The notes under the pieces are model-generated. The model had not been told where the DNA came from. It saw nothing but the letters and a program-made list of their open reading frames with translations, and did no database searches. DNA of 64,000 nucleotides from Massospora cicadina (lineage: Eukaryota; Entomophthoromycota; Entomophthoromycetes; Entomophthorales; Entomophthoraceae): contig JAKSZP010009269.1 in NCBI GenBank assembly GCA_022478985.1, forward strand, positions 124,001 through 188,000, written 5' to 3'. Each line of letters opens with the position of its first letter. The stretch's first letter is position 1. Below, one piece after another: positions 21,856 to 34,639 of this stretch. A program made the translations under genes and the position numbers.

Positions 21856-22560
21856 ATGCCTCCTAAAGTTTGTTTGGTCAGTAGTAGAGTTCGTGGGAAG
21901 CTCCTGTGTGGCGTTGGGAGAGTTTCTTACTACCCAATATATCCCAGAAACCCCCATCTTAGTTTAGACCACCCTCAGGTGGTAAGTTCAACTGCTTTGT
22001 CCATTGAGATTGCTAACCAGGTGCATGACACACTCACCGAGCTTCAGGTAAAGTTCACAATCACCCCTAAAATCTCCATTGTATGATAAACGCTCAACAG
22101 AGCATGGCCCTCTTAGATGCTGTTAAAGGCGATGTCCACCAGCAGTTATGTAGCCTTTTGCGTGCAGCCATTCAGGCTGGGGAACTAATTACTTTGATCT
22201 CACTGGTATATTCAGCATTGAAGGTGCTGATGCCACGTTCTGCTTGCTTAATCAAACCGTTTTCTATGGGTGCTGAAGCGTCTAACTTGGTTTCAATTTG
22301 TGACATTGTTCCGTGAGTAAGCCCCCACCATCAGCTTACCACTGGACATTATTCAATTAGTATTCTGAGCTGTGTTGGATATAGCATCAGCCAACCATAC
22401 CATTTGGGTCATCCTGGTGGAGACGGTGGACCAGATGTGTATGGCAGCAACATATATCAGAGCGACGCTCCACCAGACCACTTATGAAGTGGATAGCTCA
22501 TTCATAATAGGATTTACAACGAGGAGACAGTTTTTGATCCCAAAGTCAGTGTAGTATCTG
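21856..22560 (+). pseudogene. Element B gag remnant
   Basis: Three short open stretches (21856-22083, 22083-22316, 22372-22554) lie where gag should be, between the leader and protease. They share features such as VHDTLTELQVKF, but I recognise no capsid homology block and no CCHC knuckle. Part of 22570-22640 aligns with the end of gag kept in element A. I call it gag by position only. Confidence 0.5.
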
Positions 22561-22829
22561 CTTTGGCCCCAACACTGTGGCAATCCCCGCATCTGATCAA
22601 GTAACTTCCAATCCATTTGTCCCTCAGGAGGTGGGTGTGCAGCCCAAGGTGACTGTGAGTCAACCCTTGGTCTGGATGACTTCCCTCATACCAAGCATGT
22701 TCTCACTCCTGATCTGTTTGTTATTTCCACCCTGTTGGCAGAAACATGCACCATTGTCAATAAGCAGAATTATGATTATTTTCTATTGCCAATGGAAGTT
22801 TGGATAGGTGTGCACTAGATATCCTTTAG

Positions 22830-24560
22830 GAACCTGGTAGACACAAGTGCAACGGGTAATTTCATGAGTTTGAAGCTGGCCCAGCAGCTTGATTTGGACT
22901 ATGGCCTGGGTCTGGAAGTGATGGCCGCATCATCAGCCATGCAGCCATCCTTTAGGGTGTGGCGCCCAGTACCTTTCTGAGTCCATCAATTCAACTTCTT
23001 TCACCAATTTCGCTAATGCTTAACTTGGTGTTCCCAGTCTTTTGGGAGTGGGGTGTTGGCGGCTCCAGAAAGTTTAAATCTATTTGGATTTAAAATAATG
23101 TTTTTAGCCAATGCCTAGGAGGAGGGCAAGTTTCCTCTGCTCAATGCTCTTTACAAAGCCCAGAAATGTGGCTCCATCATGATGCTCGTTTCCACTGTGG
23201 ATCTTTCGCCAGATTTCTCTCCAGAGTTGATGGCCTACTAAAGTATTTTTTGAATTGGAAAAGCCAAAAGTCTTCTGCCACACAGGAATTTGACTTTTTT
23301 CATATGACAAAGGCTGTGGTTAACATAAATTTCCCTCTGTATCCTTGCAAAGTGGAGGAGAATGAGGCTTTGGATGCATGGTTGGATGATATGCTCAAGA
23401 AGGGTTGGGTATTTAAGGAAACGTACCCTATCGACTTTCCAAGTGCCTTTAAAAATTTGATAAAATGCTGCACCCCTGTGTGGACTATGGGCACCTGAAT
23501 AATATCATGGTGCACGATCCTAAACCCCTCCCTCTGGAGCAAACCATCAGCCAGGTGATCACGTAATCCTGGGTGTTTTCTAAGCTTGACCTTGTAAATG
23601 CCTTTAACCAAATTCTAGTGGCTGAGGGCTAGGAATAGCTGACCGCTATTTATACAAGTTAGACATATCTAAGTTTTAGATAATGACGTTTAGGCTGAAG
23701 TAGCTTCCGTTACATTTCAGCAGATATTTGATATTGTGCTGGGTGACCTCAAATTCACCTGCGCAGTGGCATACATTGACGATGTCCTAGTTTAATTTCC
23801 CACCTGTGAGTAGCACGTGAAGGACCTGGACGCAGTTCTGGACGCTCTGCACAAGGCGGCCTTTTTGTTTTGCCGCCCAAGTGCAGATTCTATTGTGAAA
23901 AAGTTACTCTCCTGGGTAACTTAGTTCTAGAAATCGGATATGCCATACCTCCCAATAAACTTGGAGCCATATGTGAAAAAACCACCCCCACGACCCAGAA
24001 GCAGTTGAGGAGATTTCTGGGTACCATAATCTTCCTTGAAAATTTTCCCCACACTCTTGCAGCTTGCCGCGCTGCTGTACCCCCTTATGAGTAAAATTGT
24101 TCCTTTCCACTGGACTCCCAAATGCCAACAGGCGTTCAAATCAATCAAGGAGGTGTTCTTATTGCCCCTGTACTTAAGCATGTGGACCCCACTAAATTAT
24201 ATATTGTAGCTTGCTATGCGTCTTCCAACTGTGGTGGGGGCTGCTCTGCTCCACAAGCATACAGTTTGGAACACCTGATCGCCTATTTCTCTCATAAGTT
24301 TACTTCTACTGAGCAGTACTGGGCCATCTATTACAAAGAGTTGGCAGCTATGGCCTGGGCACTAACTCACTGACCGTACCTTTTGCAGGGTGATCAACAC
24401 GAGGTAACCATACAAATAGATCACCAAGCTCTCCTGTACTCTTGCAATCTGCAGAAGTCGGCGCACCAATAAGCTTGGACATATTGTGACTTATGCAGCT
24501 TCAACTTCAAGTATGAGTTTGTGATGGGACCATCATTGTGCTCCTAGCTTACTGAGTCAT
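22830..24560 (+). pseudogene. Element B protease, reverse transcriptase and RNase H
   Basis: Protease: LVDTSATGNFMS near 22843-22878, where Gly of Asp-Thr-Gly is Ser. RT: FPLYPCKVEENEALDAWLDD near 23330-23390, then KKGWVFKETYPIDFPSAF. The catalytic box Tyr-Ile-Asp-Asp is intact at 23772-23783, and RFLGTIIFLENF lies near 24012. RNase H: YIVACYASSNCGG (catalytic Asp changed to Tyr) near 24202, YFSHKFTSTEQYWAIYYKEL near 24285, and a degraded DHQALL block near 24420. The order and sequence match element A in the opposite orientation. Many stops are present. Confidence 0.88.
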
Positions 24561-24739
24561 AAACCAAAGCTGTGTCCGGTAGAGGAGGACAAAAAAAACC
24601 TTATCTCAGTAATACCACCAGCCCAAATTCTATATGTTGCCCCTCCCACAATTTTTGGTGCCAGATTTGGGTTCAAACGCTCCACTAGTTTTAAGGGTCC
24701 TAGCAGCAAACAGCTTGTGTGGAAAAGTTGGAGCTGGAG

Positions 24740-26189
24740 GAGCAGTTAGCACACCTGACGCATAAACACTAGCTCTATTCCTTGGTTGAGGGCTTATCCA
24801 ATTTAGGCCACGCTTGTAGGTGCTGCATCACCTTTGCAATGAAATCATCCAGGTGCACCACAACCTCAATGTAGTGGGGCACCTGGGTGATAAGAAGCGT
24901 CTCGACCTGATCAAGTGTACCTACACTGGCCAGGCCTGTCAAAGGATATTCCAGCATGGATCACAAATTGTGTGACATGCGTGTAGCTGAGCGCAAATAG
25001 ATCAGGCAAGAAAGGTCTCTTCCGCCTTCTGCAGCAGGAGGAGGGGCCATGGACTTCTGTGTCTGTAAACTTCATTGTTGAGCTGCCATGCTCTAATGGT
25101 TTTACAGCCATTATGGTAGTCATAGATCGCTTCACCTAATTCGCCCTCTTCATACCTTGTTCCTTGGCCATCACCTCCAAGGAGATGGCCAAACTGTTCG
25201 TGAAACATGTGTTCTCCATGTATGAGCTGTCGCAGGAAATCATCAGTGACTGAGGCACTCAATTTACAGCGTGATTCTGGAATGAACTTCTGGCAATTTT
25301 AAAGATTACTTCATATCATTCAAGTGCATATCATCCTTAGTCATACGGCCAAACTGAGCGAGTAAATCAAATTTTAGGGCAATATCTATAGTGTTATGCT
25401 GCGGCCGCTTACAATCCTTGGGTGGATGATCTTCTCTAGTTAAATTGCATAAAAAATAGAACCCACGCGTCTAAAGTTTCCCCATATGAGACCACTTTAG
25501 GTTATAACCCTTCATTTCTAGTAGGAACGTACCTTCATCTGGAGGTGCTGGCCGCAGCTGATCATGCACAGCAAATTCGCGCCTCCCATTCCTTGGTCCA
25601 TAAACACCTAACCAAGGCTATGAGTGACTATAAGTGGTTTGCTGACTGGAAGCGCCTTCCAGCGTACAATATTATGGGGGTCACATGCTATGTTGGACAT
25701 GTGCCACCTGCGAATGCAGGTGCCCTCTCGCAAATTTGCAAGCAAATGTTCTTGGCTCATTAGGTAGAAGAGGAGCTGAGAAATGATGCGTTTTGCTTGA
25801 AGTTGCTGGATCATTGTAAGAAAAACCCTGTATTCCATGTATCACAGTTGTCCTGACCAAGGGCCCAATTCATATGGAACCTGAACGGATTATGATTGAG
25901 GGGTAAGAAGAGACTGAGGTCAATGCTATCTTTAATTCCTGTAAATTGTGGCACTTGTTTAATACTAGTTGCTTAGAAAAGTTATCCCGCCTACATGAAT
26001 AGCTGGGTTAGTGCTTAATTATGAGCTGTTATGAGTTAGTCAAAAAGTTCCACGCTGCTTGACCTGAAGCTCCTCGTCCCCCTGAAGGTCGCAATGCTAG
26101 TGGCAATCAAATACTGAAAGCCCATAAGAACGTCGCCCTTACTAAGCTACCTGGTGGCGGTGCTCCCCTCTTGGAAAAGGAAAGGATAA
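24740..26189 (+). pseudogene. Element B integrase and chromodomain-like tail
   Basis: Fragments match element A integrase. The zinc domain is around 24790-24980. VELPCSNGF-type coding is degraded near 25080. SYGQTERVNQI holds the catalytic Glu near 25340, and HASKVSPYETTLGYNP lies near 25465. The stretch 25545-25763 continues as the integrase C-terminus (LTKAMSDYKWFADWKR). The chromodomain at about 25930-26080 is worn, ending in ELVKKFHAA and PEAPRPPEGR. AHKNVALTKLPGGGAPLL follows immediately before the polypurine tract, matching element A's AHKNVAL segment. Confidence 0.85.
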
Positions 26190-27471
26190 TATAAGTCAGG
26201 GAGCGCCCCTGTACTTATACTGGGAGGCGTTCCCACTTTCCACCAAGAAGGATCTAAAGAGGGCTCCAGTCCCCCTTGTCACCAAAGTTGATATCGCTAT
26301 GTGGTAGACAAGTGGTGGGTTAAAGCCTACCCCTTAAGGTCCCTTCGCCCATTCCCATTATGATGTCTGGCGAATTGATGAAGCGTATCAAGGCAAATGT
26401 GCTGAAGTTACAGCAGAAAGGGACCAGAAAAGAGAAGTATAAAGTGAGTCCCTTCCAGACGCTGAGTTTGAGTTCTGCCAGATCAATAAAGGAAAATGAA
26501 CTCTCACCTTATGCGGAGAAACCCAGTTCTGCTGAATTCGAAAATCGCAAATGAACTGAGGAAACTGGGGCTGGTTGGACTTGGTGACCTGAATCCATTT
26601 CCAACCAATTGGGACTGTCCCTAGGTGGAATGGCCCTGGTAGGTCCCCATAACCCATTGAGTGGGACGCTGCCACTTGAGCAGATGTAACTGTGTTAAAA
26701 AGGTGATTTGGGGGCTAGAGGACAAATCAACATTGACTTGGTCTTCTGATGACATGGCCACATCAGTTTAAATAATACCATTCGAGTTCCATCATTTTCA
26801 GTTGGAAAATGAGTCCCCCATTCCCATGAATGTCATTTATTCTCTAAGCAATTGAGTTTTTAAGCAATTATCTCATACAGGTATGATTGCTGGTCAATTT
26901 CTTTACCTTATTTTGCAATAAAAAATCTCAATAAATAAAGTTTCTTGCCAGGAAACTTTCTCATGGTATTAACTGCAAAACCCATCCCTGAAATTGTTTT
27001 TTGGGTTGTGCAATGATTGGGGCCTTGTAAACCATCATAACAACATTGTTGCCTACCATCATGGACTAGTCATACCGAACTTGGAATACTCTTAGACACT
27101 ACCTGCTGGCCAAAGCTATTTGGCACCAGGATCTGTCACTTTTGTTGGAGGCTTTACCTCTCTACTGGGCGAGATTCTGAAATCTTGCCACCCGCTCTTG
27201 CGCCAACAACTCTGTGGGGGAGCTAAGCCTTGTTTTTGTAGCGCAAGAATTTCCCAAGCCTGAATCCACTGGCTCTATAGTAGCAACAACTTGGCTGTGT
27301 GTCAGTTTGATTCTTACCACCAACTTGAGTTGCCGTTCATAGTTTGCTCACCTTCTATCCCAAGTTTAAGTTGTTCAGGCATCAGTGTCTTTGGCATTCT
27401 GGCTGACCTTTTCAGTGCTCACAAACTTTGGCTGGAAGGCCAGTCTAAATTTCATTTTCCTTTTCATGACA
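26190..27471 (+). repeat. Element B 3' LTR
   Basis: The start TATAAGTCAGGGAGC follows the purine tract AAAAGGAAAGGATAA. The end TTTTCATGACA is followed by GGACC, the partial target duplication. The frame of pol would continue into it (see the tail remnant 26360-26554). Confidence 0.9.
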
Positions 27472-28409
27472 GGACCTCTTTGTTGAAAAGAATGCCCAGG
27501 TATTAGAAGGTTTGGTTAGACAAAAATGGGTATATATTTATTGCAGGCTTTAATATTCTGATGTATCAAAATCAGTTAGACTATTTTATCATTACTAACC
27601 TTAGCATTTGAGAATTTCTGGTAAAGGGTGAAGTGCTCCTCAAAGTTATTGTGGTCTTTTCTAAGCTGATAAACATTGCCGTATTATAAAAGGCCGGAAT
27701 CTGTACAGGCCATAGTCTGGGGTGGACAATACCCAGAAGCTTTGGCTCTGTTGCCACTAAGAGGGTATTTGCTGCAAACTTAGATAGTATCAGCGACATA
27801 GGGTAGCCTTGGTATGTGGCTGGCCAATTGTAATTTTATCCGTTGTGCCATCAGCAATGATGAATCTGATAAATTTATCTACTGGATATGGTGTTATCTA
27901 CAGGATACATTCTGCAAGGATGTTGACCAACATCAGCTACTTTTAGGAAGGAAATGCTACCCCATTATATTTTTTCTATCTAGCATCATAGTATAACCAT
28001 TTTTTTATCCCTTGAGAGTCTTGAAGGACACTTTGGATTATATCAATGATAAAAAAGATGTTTTATCCTTTGATAAACCCCTTTTTTGGGTTTTGTGGAT
28101 AGTCCTGGTTGTTAAGCATCAATTAGTTGGATAATATCCTTGTCTATATTTTTATCAGAGTTCAGGATTTTTATGGGTGCCAGTTCTCAAGATCACATTA
28201 AATACTTTTTTAAAAAATTTATGATCCTAGATTCCTGATTACCTATGACTCAATGCTTGGTGTTCATGCAGTGATTAAAAAGAGTTGGCCAACCTCAATG
28301 TGATGTGGTTATATATTAGAAAATCGATGGACATACGGTTTGGGTTGGATACCTTTCCCTTAAACACATCTTTAAATGCATACTTGACCTTATATACAGT
28401 AGTTTCAGC

Positions 28410-29087
28410 TGTGAGAATTTGTTTATCAGCATCCAAGTGTTGGTATTTTAGCCAGACTGTTCTTTTCCCAACATGTTATAATACTAGTGATAAATCAGGG
28501 AATAATCCCAAAGATGATTCATTAGTTTCAAGAACTTTTAGGCTTCCGTGGAGGAATCTACAAGTTATTATTCTATTATTTAAAGTTATGCTAATAATTT
28601 TAGGCCAAAGAGGGAGCTTAAAGTTAGCCTTTTTAACATTTATTGATTAGACTTCCATGTGTTATCAGGAATTATCTCTGATAGTCTTATTTATCAGACT
28701 CAAGGGCATAGTTGCCGCCACTTTAAAATTGAGCTGATGGAATTTCTAACCAATAGCATGTCAAATTCTGCGGGGCAATGAATAGAAGTAAAGTATTTTA
28801 TGGCAACTGATGCTGATGCTTCTAATAGGATTGCATTATTATTGTCATGTGTGAATTAGTATATGAAACTATATCATTAATATAATTATCTTATTCCTAG
28901 GCTTACTAGATTTTATTATAATTGGTTTAGTTGATTATAGGCTAGAAGTGCATAAAAAATTTAAGTGAACAAGGTTCAAGTTTCTCCTAAACATTACCAA
29001 CTTAAAATTATGCTTCCTATCATACAGGAAGCTTTATTAGTTAATAAATAAACCCTTGAGAACCTATTCAATGATTGCTTTTTAACA
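28410..29087 (+). repeat. Element G 5' LTR
   Basis: It starts TGTGAGAATTTGTTTATCAG and ends CTTTTTAACA. It aligns with 42793-43510, for example GGGCATAGTTGCC at 28715 and 43116, CTAATAGG/CTAATAGT near 28826 and 43241, and CTTCCT/TCATACAGGAAGC near 29010 and 43431. Confidence 0.78.
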
Positions 29088-29089
29088 AG

Positions 29090-29106
29090 TAGTTCTCACT
29101 GCAGAG
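29090..29106 (+). promoter_or_regulatory. Element G primer-binding site, mutated
   Basis: LTR end TTAACA is followed by AG and then TAGTTCTCACTGCAGAGGG. Element C has TGGTGCTCACTACAGGG at the same place, so G probably used the same tRNA primer before TGG changed to TAG. Confidence 0.65.
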
Positions 29107-29122
29107 GGTTTTTGGGCTGACG

Positions 29123-31830
29123 TTGTTTATAAGTAAAGAGTTATTAGTATTAGCAGAGAACCATCTAGTGAAGAGAGTAACTGTCAGGTTGAGGCTGGTG
29201 AGTGAAACCCTTAACAAAATGGACTTGGAGCACGTTAAAATGAAGACTGTTAGAAAAATCTATAAGCCAATTCAGTATCTCATCAAGCAGCAAGTTAAGC
29301 CAAGGAAGTGATCATGAAACTGCATTTAATAGTTAGCAATACGAAGACTTTGAACCAGGTTTAAATCAAGGGAGTTCTGGATGAGTTATCAGGCATCAAA
29401 GTTACAGATTTGGACTCCATATCCATGAAGCAAGGAGAAATACTGATGGGAAGAATAAAAGCCATGTATAGTTTTATGACAAAACAGGGTTAAGACCTGA
29501 TTGAGATGCAATATTAGTCTTGGTGCTATTGAAAACCTCAGACAACAACTTTGACAAAAAATGTTAAGTTAAAAAAGAGTTGGAGGACTGTGGTGGAAGC
29601 ATTGTAAGTGAAAGGCATAGAATTTAACCAGAAAAAAATGGGAGAAGACCTTCACTGATTGTCTAACCAAGTTAAAGAGAACCACCGACTATTGTACCAG
29701 GAACCCAAAGGTGAGTCTGACGTATTTAGAGAGAGTTCTTCATTTGGGAAGGACAGACCTAATGAGTCTGACCATGGGAACTTATGAAAGGCGCCTGAAT
29801 TCTGGCTTTTAATCCAGTATGGCGCCCTGTTTCATCAAGTCAAGTCACTAGCCAATGATGTAATATGTCAAAATCCCCTTGAGATCGTGGAATCTCTTCC
29901 AACTCCAAAGCTGCCATATTTTTGATGGAACAATGTTCCTGCCTTTTAAGGCTTTTCAAAATGCCAATGGTAGGGTTTTTGAAATTTTCAAAAAGTGGTT
30001 ACTGTGATCAACTGTCTTGATATGGCAAGTAAGAATCTTGTCCTACACTAATTAGCCGCCAAATAATGAACTTATGCGGAAACTAAAGGAGGTCATTATG
30101 CAGGAGTTTGGCAGCCTTGAGCATGTAGATAACCATTGAAATAATTTAAAGGAAATTAAGTTCTAAAAGGATGAGACCATCAAAACCTTTGCTGATCAAT
30201 TCTATTAAGAAGCGCAGGTACTCTCCAGGGCAGAATATTTGACTGATTTTGACACTTGGTGTTGAAATACTACTTTTTTAAAACGGTTCAGAACTCTGCC
30301 AGTGTACCAGGATCAACAGTATGAAGACTGCTGACCCCTTGCTATCTTTCCTTCACTGGCAAACTTTAACTACTAGTTTGCAGCAGCAACTCCCTTAACC
30401 AGCATACTAACAACTTCACTAGGGATACCACATTAGTAGATTGGCCCCTTCACCCTTTCCCAGGGTGTACTTGACCAACCCTTGTTATACCTTCAGTGGA
30501 TTGGTCCTTCACCCTTTCCCAGGGTGGACTTGACTGACCCTCAAGAATCCTACCTGGGGTACTCAATTCATCTGTCCCTCATTGTTAAGTAACCAGTTGG
30601 GGAATTTGTGCGGGGGTTACAGGTAGCTCCAGGCGAGGAGTGGTAGTGCCAACAACTTGCTATTTGCTTCACACAGCATCTATCCCTTAGGGACCTTTTC
30701 ACCTACTCTAAAATTACAGGAGTGAATTAACTTAAAAGAGATACGATTAAGCAAATGGAAAGTTTTATTTTTGATCTAAAGGTGAAGTTTTATAGCTGAT
30801 CTTCAGCCATCATCTGACCACCTATCTAATTTTCACAGAGATGGAAAATAATATATTTCTATGTTCACCTTACTTTGTGGTTAAAAAGTTTTTTGGGTAG
30901 GATAAAATGCAATATATTTGTAAGACTACAACCAAAAAGTCTTTTGTGTCACCCCTGGAAACTTAAAGACCATCTTTGTAAAAATACTTAGCATCATACT
31001 ATCAGTAAAATAGAAAAAAATACTCAGAATTACCAGCTAGCAATCATAAACATAGAAATTATCATCATCCATTTATAACCTTTCTTTATTAAAAAATTAA
31101 AATAAATTTTATACTCTGCTTTAGTCACCAGTAAATTCTTATTTTATTTAAAGTACTAAACTTTCAAAATACCATCAACACTATTCACTGGTAAACCTAA
31201 TATGAAATGCCGCCAAAATTTGTCCTTGATGCTCTACAAAAACTGAAGCCCTAAAATAGCTAATCTTTGACTGAATCAAAGAGCTGAATTAGGACTGAAC
31301 ACTAAATGTCAAAATAAAAATAAGTAATTAGTCAGCAAGGGTGACCAACATAATTCAATCCACTGGAATTAATGTAACATTAGAAGTTAAAACCCTTATA
31401 ATAGTAAACCAATTGAAAGTGGTACTTGATTAATAAATCACAGCTGTTATTATCAAAAGAACCCTAAGCTGCCTAACGTTTTTCAACACTCAAATTGCAG
31501 TTTTTTGGTGCTGTGGGGCCATAAGGATCTTAATTGGTCCATAATTTCCACTTTCAATACGGATATGAAAAATAGATCAGATGACAGAGATTATACAACA
31601 TCACAGACCCACCTTTAAGCTCCTACAAAAGCTATTATAACGCTAATACAGGAGATATGAGTTACATGGGGAAACGTCCCAATAAAGACTCAACAGTTGT
31701 TAACCTCAGAGCTAAGATTAGTTCTTTTAGAAAATCATAAAGGGAAAAGTGAGAAGGCAGGTATTTGTTAAAAGTGTGGCAATTACAGCCAAGTTATGCT
31801 GCACTGCCATAATAATCTGGACAATACTAA
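29123..31830 (+). pseudogene. Element G gag with internal insert
   Basis: The N-terminal stretch 29123-29311 is Lys/Leu-rich and helical in character, like the start of element C gag. The Gag core is at about 30065-30330: LMRKLKEVIMQEFGSLEHV, then FADQFY, stop, EAQVLSRAEYLT, which parallels element C. A zinc knuckle lies at 31766-31807 with pattern C-stop-K-C-x4-Q-x4-C, so the His is lost to Gln and one residue is a stop. Core and knuckle are about 1.2 kb further apart than in element C because of an insert (30330-31590). Confidence 0.7.
30330..31590. other. ~1.26 kb unidentified insert inside element G gag, with hairpin repeats
   Basis: Element C has only about 390 bp between Gag core and zinc knuckle; G has about 1570. 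The extra sequence holds two tandem ~59-bp units (about 30440-30545), each with CACCCTTTCCCAGGGTG, a 6-bp inverted repeat. It also holds a 7-bp stem, GCAAACT and AGTTTGC, at about 30358-30381. The rest is AT-rich and non-coding. I could not fix termini or a target duplication; a solo LTR or a short non-autonomous element are both possible. Confidence 0.45.
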
Positions 31831-32264
31831 TATGGCTGTACATGCCAATGATCAAGTGTCTTATATGGGAAATATTAGTATTATAGACATGATACAGTCT
31901 ATTTCCACCCATGTTTAAGTTTCCCTTGACTTGTAAAATAAACGTGTGTAGTAAATAAGATGAATTGCAAGGCTCTAGTGATTACAAGTCTTTGAGAAAA
32001 GGCAACTGAGCCTAAAATGATTGAAAAGGTGGCGCGGCTATAGTGAAGCAGCCTCAAGCCACGCAAGCATACATAGAGCAATTAAAAAACTCTGGACAAT
32101 TTTATCATATCATTCTCTTAACCATCATTAAGGAGCAATTCCCCTACATAGCTGAACAGCTTTCTCATTCATTTTGATTTGGCTAATAATGCCACAAATT
32201 TTCAAGTAAAAAATTTCATTTTATTCTGATTGCACTTATGTCAATATTTGGGTAAGTAGAGTAA

Positions 32265-32560
32265 AGGTTTGAGCCATCATTGACAGTGGAGCTCCAACTG
32301 ATATTGTATATAGGAAGGTAGTGAAAAATTAAGGTTTGCTTCTGATATGGATCATAATATGATTTACAGAATGTCAGGCCTGCATACCAATACTTCTTGG
32401 GGAGCATATGACACCTTGCCTTTACAGTTTGGATCCCTGCTTGCCATTGCACTGGCAATAGTTTTTCATAATTAAAATTATGAGATATTAGAAATCTAAC
32501 TTCATGCAACAGTATTGGGCTGATGTGATTTTCAAAAACAGTTTGAAATTTAGTGAAACC
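32265..32560 (+). pseudogene. Element G aspartic protease remnant
   Basis: AIIDSGAPTDIVYRKVVKN at about 32274-32330 carries an intact Asp-Ser-Gly active site and aligns with AILDTGSPVNVISSKLIKK of element C. The following ~75 residues match weakly in one frame, interrupted by stops. Confidence 0.7.
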
Positions 32561-32949
32561 CTGCCGCTGTTCTGCAACTAGAAAGGGGACCCACCTCAAA
32601 TAAGAAAAACGATTACATCAGTCTTTTATATGCAGATGAGATCATTCCAGTAAAGTATTGTCAGACTGGTAAACGTTCTAAGCCCTGCCATTTCAAATTG
32701 AAATATGTCAGGGGATATCCTTGAGGGCGTGGAAGATGATAATTGTAAATTTAAATTAGCTTGGTATCATATAAACCAGCCTTACTTTGGAAATTCCTTG
32801 TTATCTATATACTAAAATCCATACCCCACGTCTGTATGGTACACTGAACCCCATGTTGAATCTGTGATTTTTTTCTGATCATGGCGAAATTCAATAACTT
32901 GTCACCAACTAAATGAACAGGCCAGTATGGATTAAAAATCAAGTAGGGG

Positions 32950-34440
32950 CCTTCGCTCATTTAGTTCCTACTACAGATTTTAATCCTTTCATGCTTTTGG
33001 TCATTTGAACAAAATAGGTTTTCATAATGCCCCAAATTGTAGGCAATTTTTGCATGTTTGATCGGTTTAAAGTATAAAGGATTTTGGAGGCCCAAAAAGA
33101 CCACGTTCTTGAATTATTTGAATGGTATTCCGGGGCTTTTGCACAAGATGAGCATGAACTCAGTTAGTGACAAAAGTATAGTTCATAAAGTGGACGGTGG
33201 GGTCAGCTGCCAATTTTTATGTGGACCATTAGACATTCACAGGAGAGTGAGGCCACTGTTGCCATTGAAATTGTCAAACTACCTGCCCATGGGTTAGAGT
33301 TCCATCTTATAGCCCTTGGTTGAGTTCAATCCTATTTGTAAAAAAGCAAGATGGATCCAACTGTGTTGTCATATATTACTGTTGGCTGAATAAAATAATG
33401 AAAAATGACTCATAACCATTTAAGTGGAATGACAATGCTCTTGATCGCTTAGGAGGAGCGCGATTCTTTTTGACAATGGATCTTATATCTAGCTACTGGA
33501 AAGTTGACCTACCAAAGGAGGATCAAGAAAAATGCGCAATAACCCTCGGCCATGGACTATACCAATTGATGTGGATGCCCCAAAGTCTTTGCAATCCACT
33601 GGTAATTTTCCAATGAGTGATGGATACAAAGGTTAGGGATCTGAAATTGTCATGCGTTCTCATCTACTTAGACAATATCAATGTTTAAAATTTAACTTTA
33701 AAATATCACCTTACACACTTAAAAGAAGTTTTCAAAAAACTATTGGTGGAAAATCTAAAGATAAAATCTTGGAAATGCCACTTCTTCAGAAATGAGATCA
33801 AATACTTGGGGTTTGTTATAGACGCTAATGGACTACGCCCCCACAAACCCAAAGTTGAGGCAATTTGGGCCAGGTCCTAACGAAAGAGTGTTTGAGATAT
33901 GTAGGTTTTTAGAAGAAATCATCTATTGTTGCCAATTCATTAAGAAATTTAATTCTATTGCAATCCAATTTTCAACCGTTAAAGAATCTTAAGAATGGCT
34001 TTGTATGGAATAAGTAAATTCAGCACTCCTTTGATACTCTTAGAATATAGTTGATGACAGAAATAGTATTGCGTTATCTAGATTTTTGATTAGCTGATCA
34101 TTATTTAAGCTGAAAATCCTTGATGGCAGTTGGTGCTTTGTCGCCCAGTTGTAGAAATTCAGTGAATAAAATCATGAATCATATGCGAGCTGTACTATGA
34201 GTAAGCAAGAGCGAAATTATGCTATGACTGAGTGGGAATGCCTTGAGGTAATAAATGCCTGTAAGCAGTTCAGAGCATATATTCATGGAGTCCATTTTAC
34301 TGTAATTCAGACCATTCCTCGCTTAGATGGCTGTATAACTTAACGGCCTGAAGGGTGGTTAGCCCAATGGACTTAAAATTGCTAGCATATGATTATATGA
34401 GCATGCACTGAGAAGGGCTACATATTAAATGCAGATGAAA
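32950..34440 (+). pseudogene. Element G reverse transcriptase and RNase H remnant
   Basis: ARFFLTMDLISSYWKVDLP (RT motif A, Asp present) is near 33459-33515, followed by EKCAIT and LYQLMWMPQSLCNP near 33525-33600. The catalytic box reads Tyr-Leu-Asp-Asn near 33668-33679, so the second Asp is lost. YLGFVIDANGLRPHKPKVE is near 33810-33860. RNase H shows ERNYAMTEWECLEVINACKQ near 34210-34270 with its Glu intact. The FTVIQTIPRL block following has lost the third Asp. The spacer 32560-32950 holds nothing recognisable. Confidence 0.82.
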
Positions 34441-34639
34441 TTCCAATTGCCACATATGTTGGTGTTTCAAAGTGAATCAGATGAATTGTATGAGAAGATA
34501 ATCATTGGGAATATCAGGTACCAGCCATGGGAAATTCAGCAAGCATTTAAAATGAGATGGAAAACATGAGGATTAATAAGGGTCAATTGTTCAAAATAGT
34601 CAGGGAAAAATCCTGAATATTTCCACGGAAATCTGAGTG

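Larger units (their letters stand above)
14338..27471 (+). mobile_element. Element B: Ty3/gypsy chromovirus, interrupted by element A
   Basis: The LTRs are 14338-15615 and 26190-27471, about 1.28 kb each. Both begin TATAAGTC (from TGTAAGTC) and end CATGACA. Flanking pentamers GGCCC (14333-14337) and GGACC (27472-27476) match at 4 of 5. The polypurine tract GGAAAAGGAAAGGA lies just before the 3' LTR. The interior order is gag remnant, protease, RT, RNase H, integrase, chromodomain-like tail. The leader 15616-15655 is split by element A and resumes at 21798. Without the insertion B is about 7.0 kb. The many stops in pol show it is dead. Confidence 0.9.

Noticed and set aside
28285..28650. A 121-residue frame whose middle (SASKCWYF and the SDKSGNNPKDDS region) looked like the C-terminal part of a gypsy reverse transcriptase.
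   Set aside because: The frame crosses the start of element G's 5' LTR at 28410, and the paired LTR copy (42793 onward) does not preserve it. The likeness is probably chance.
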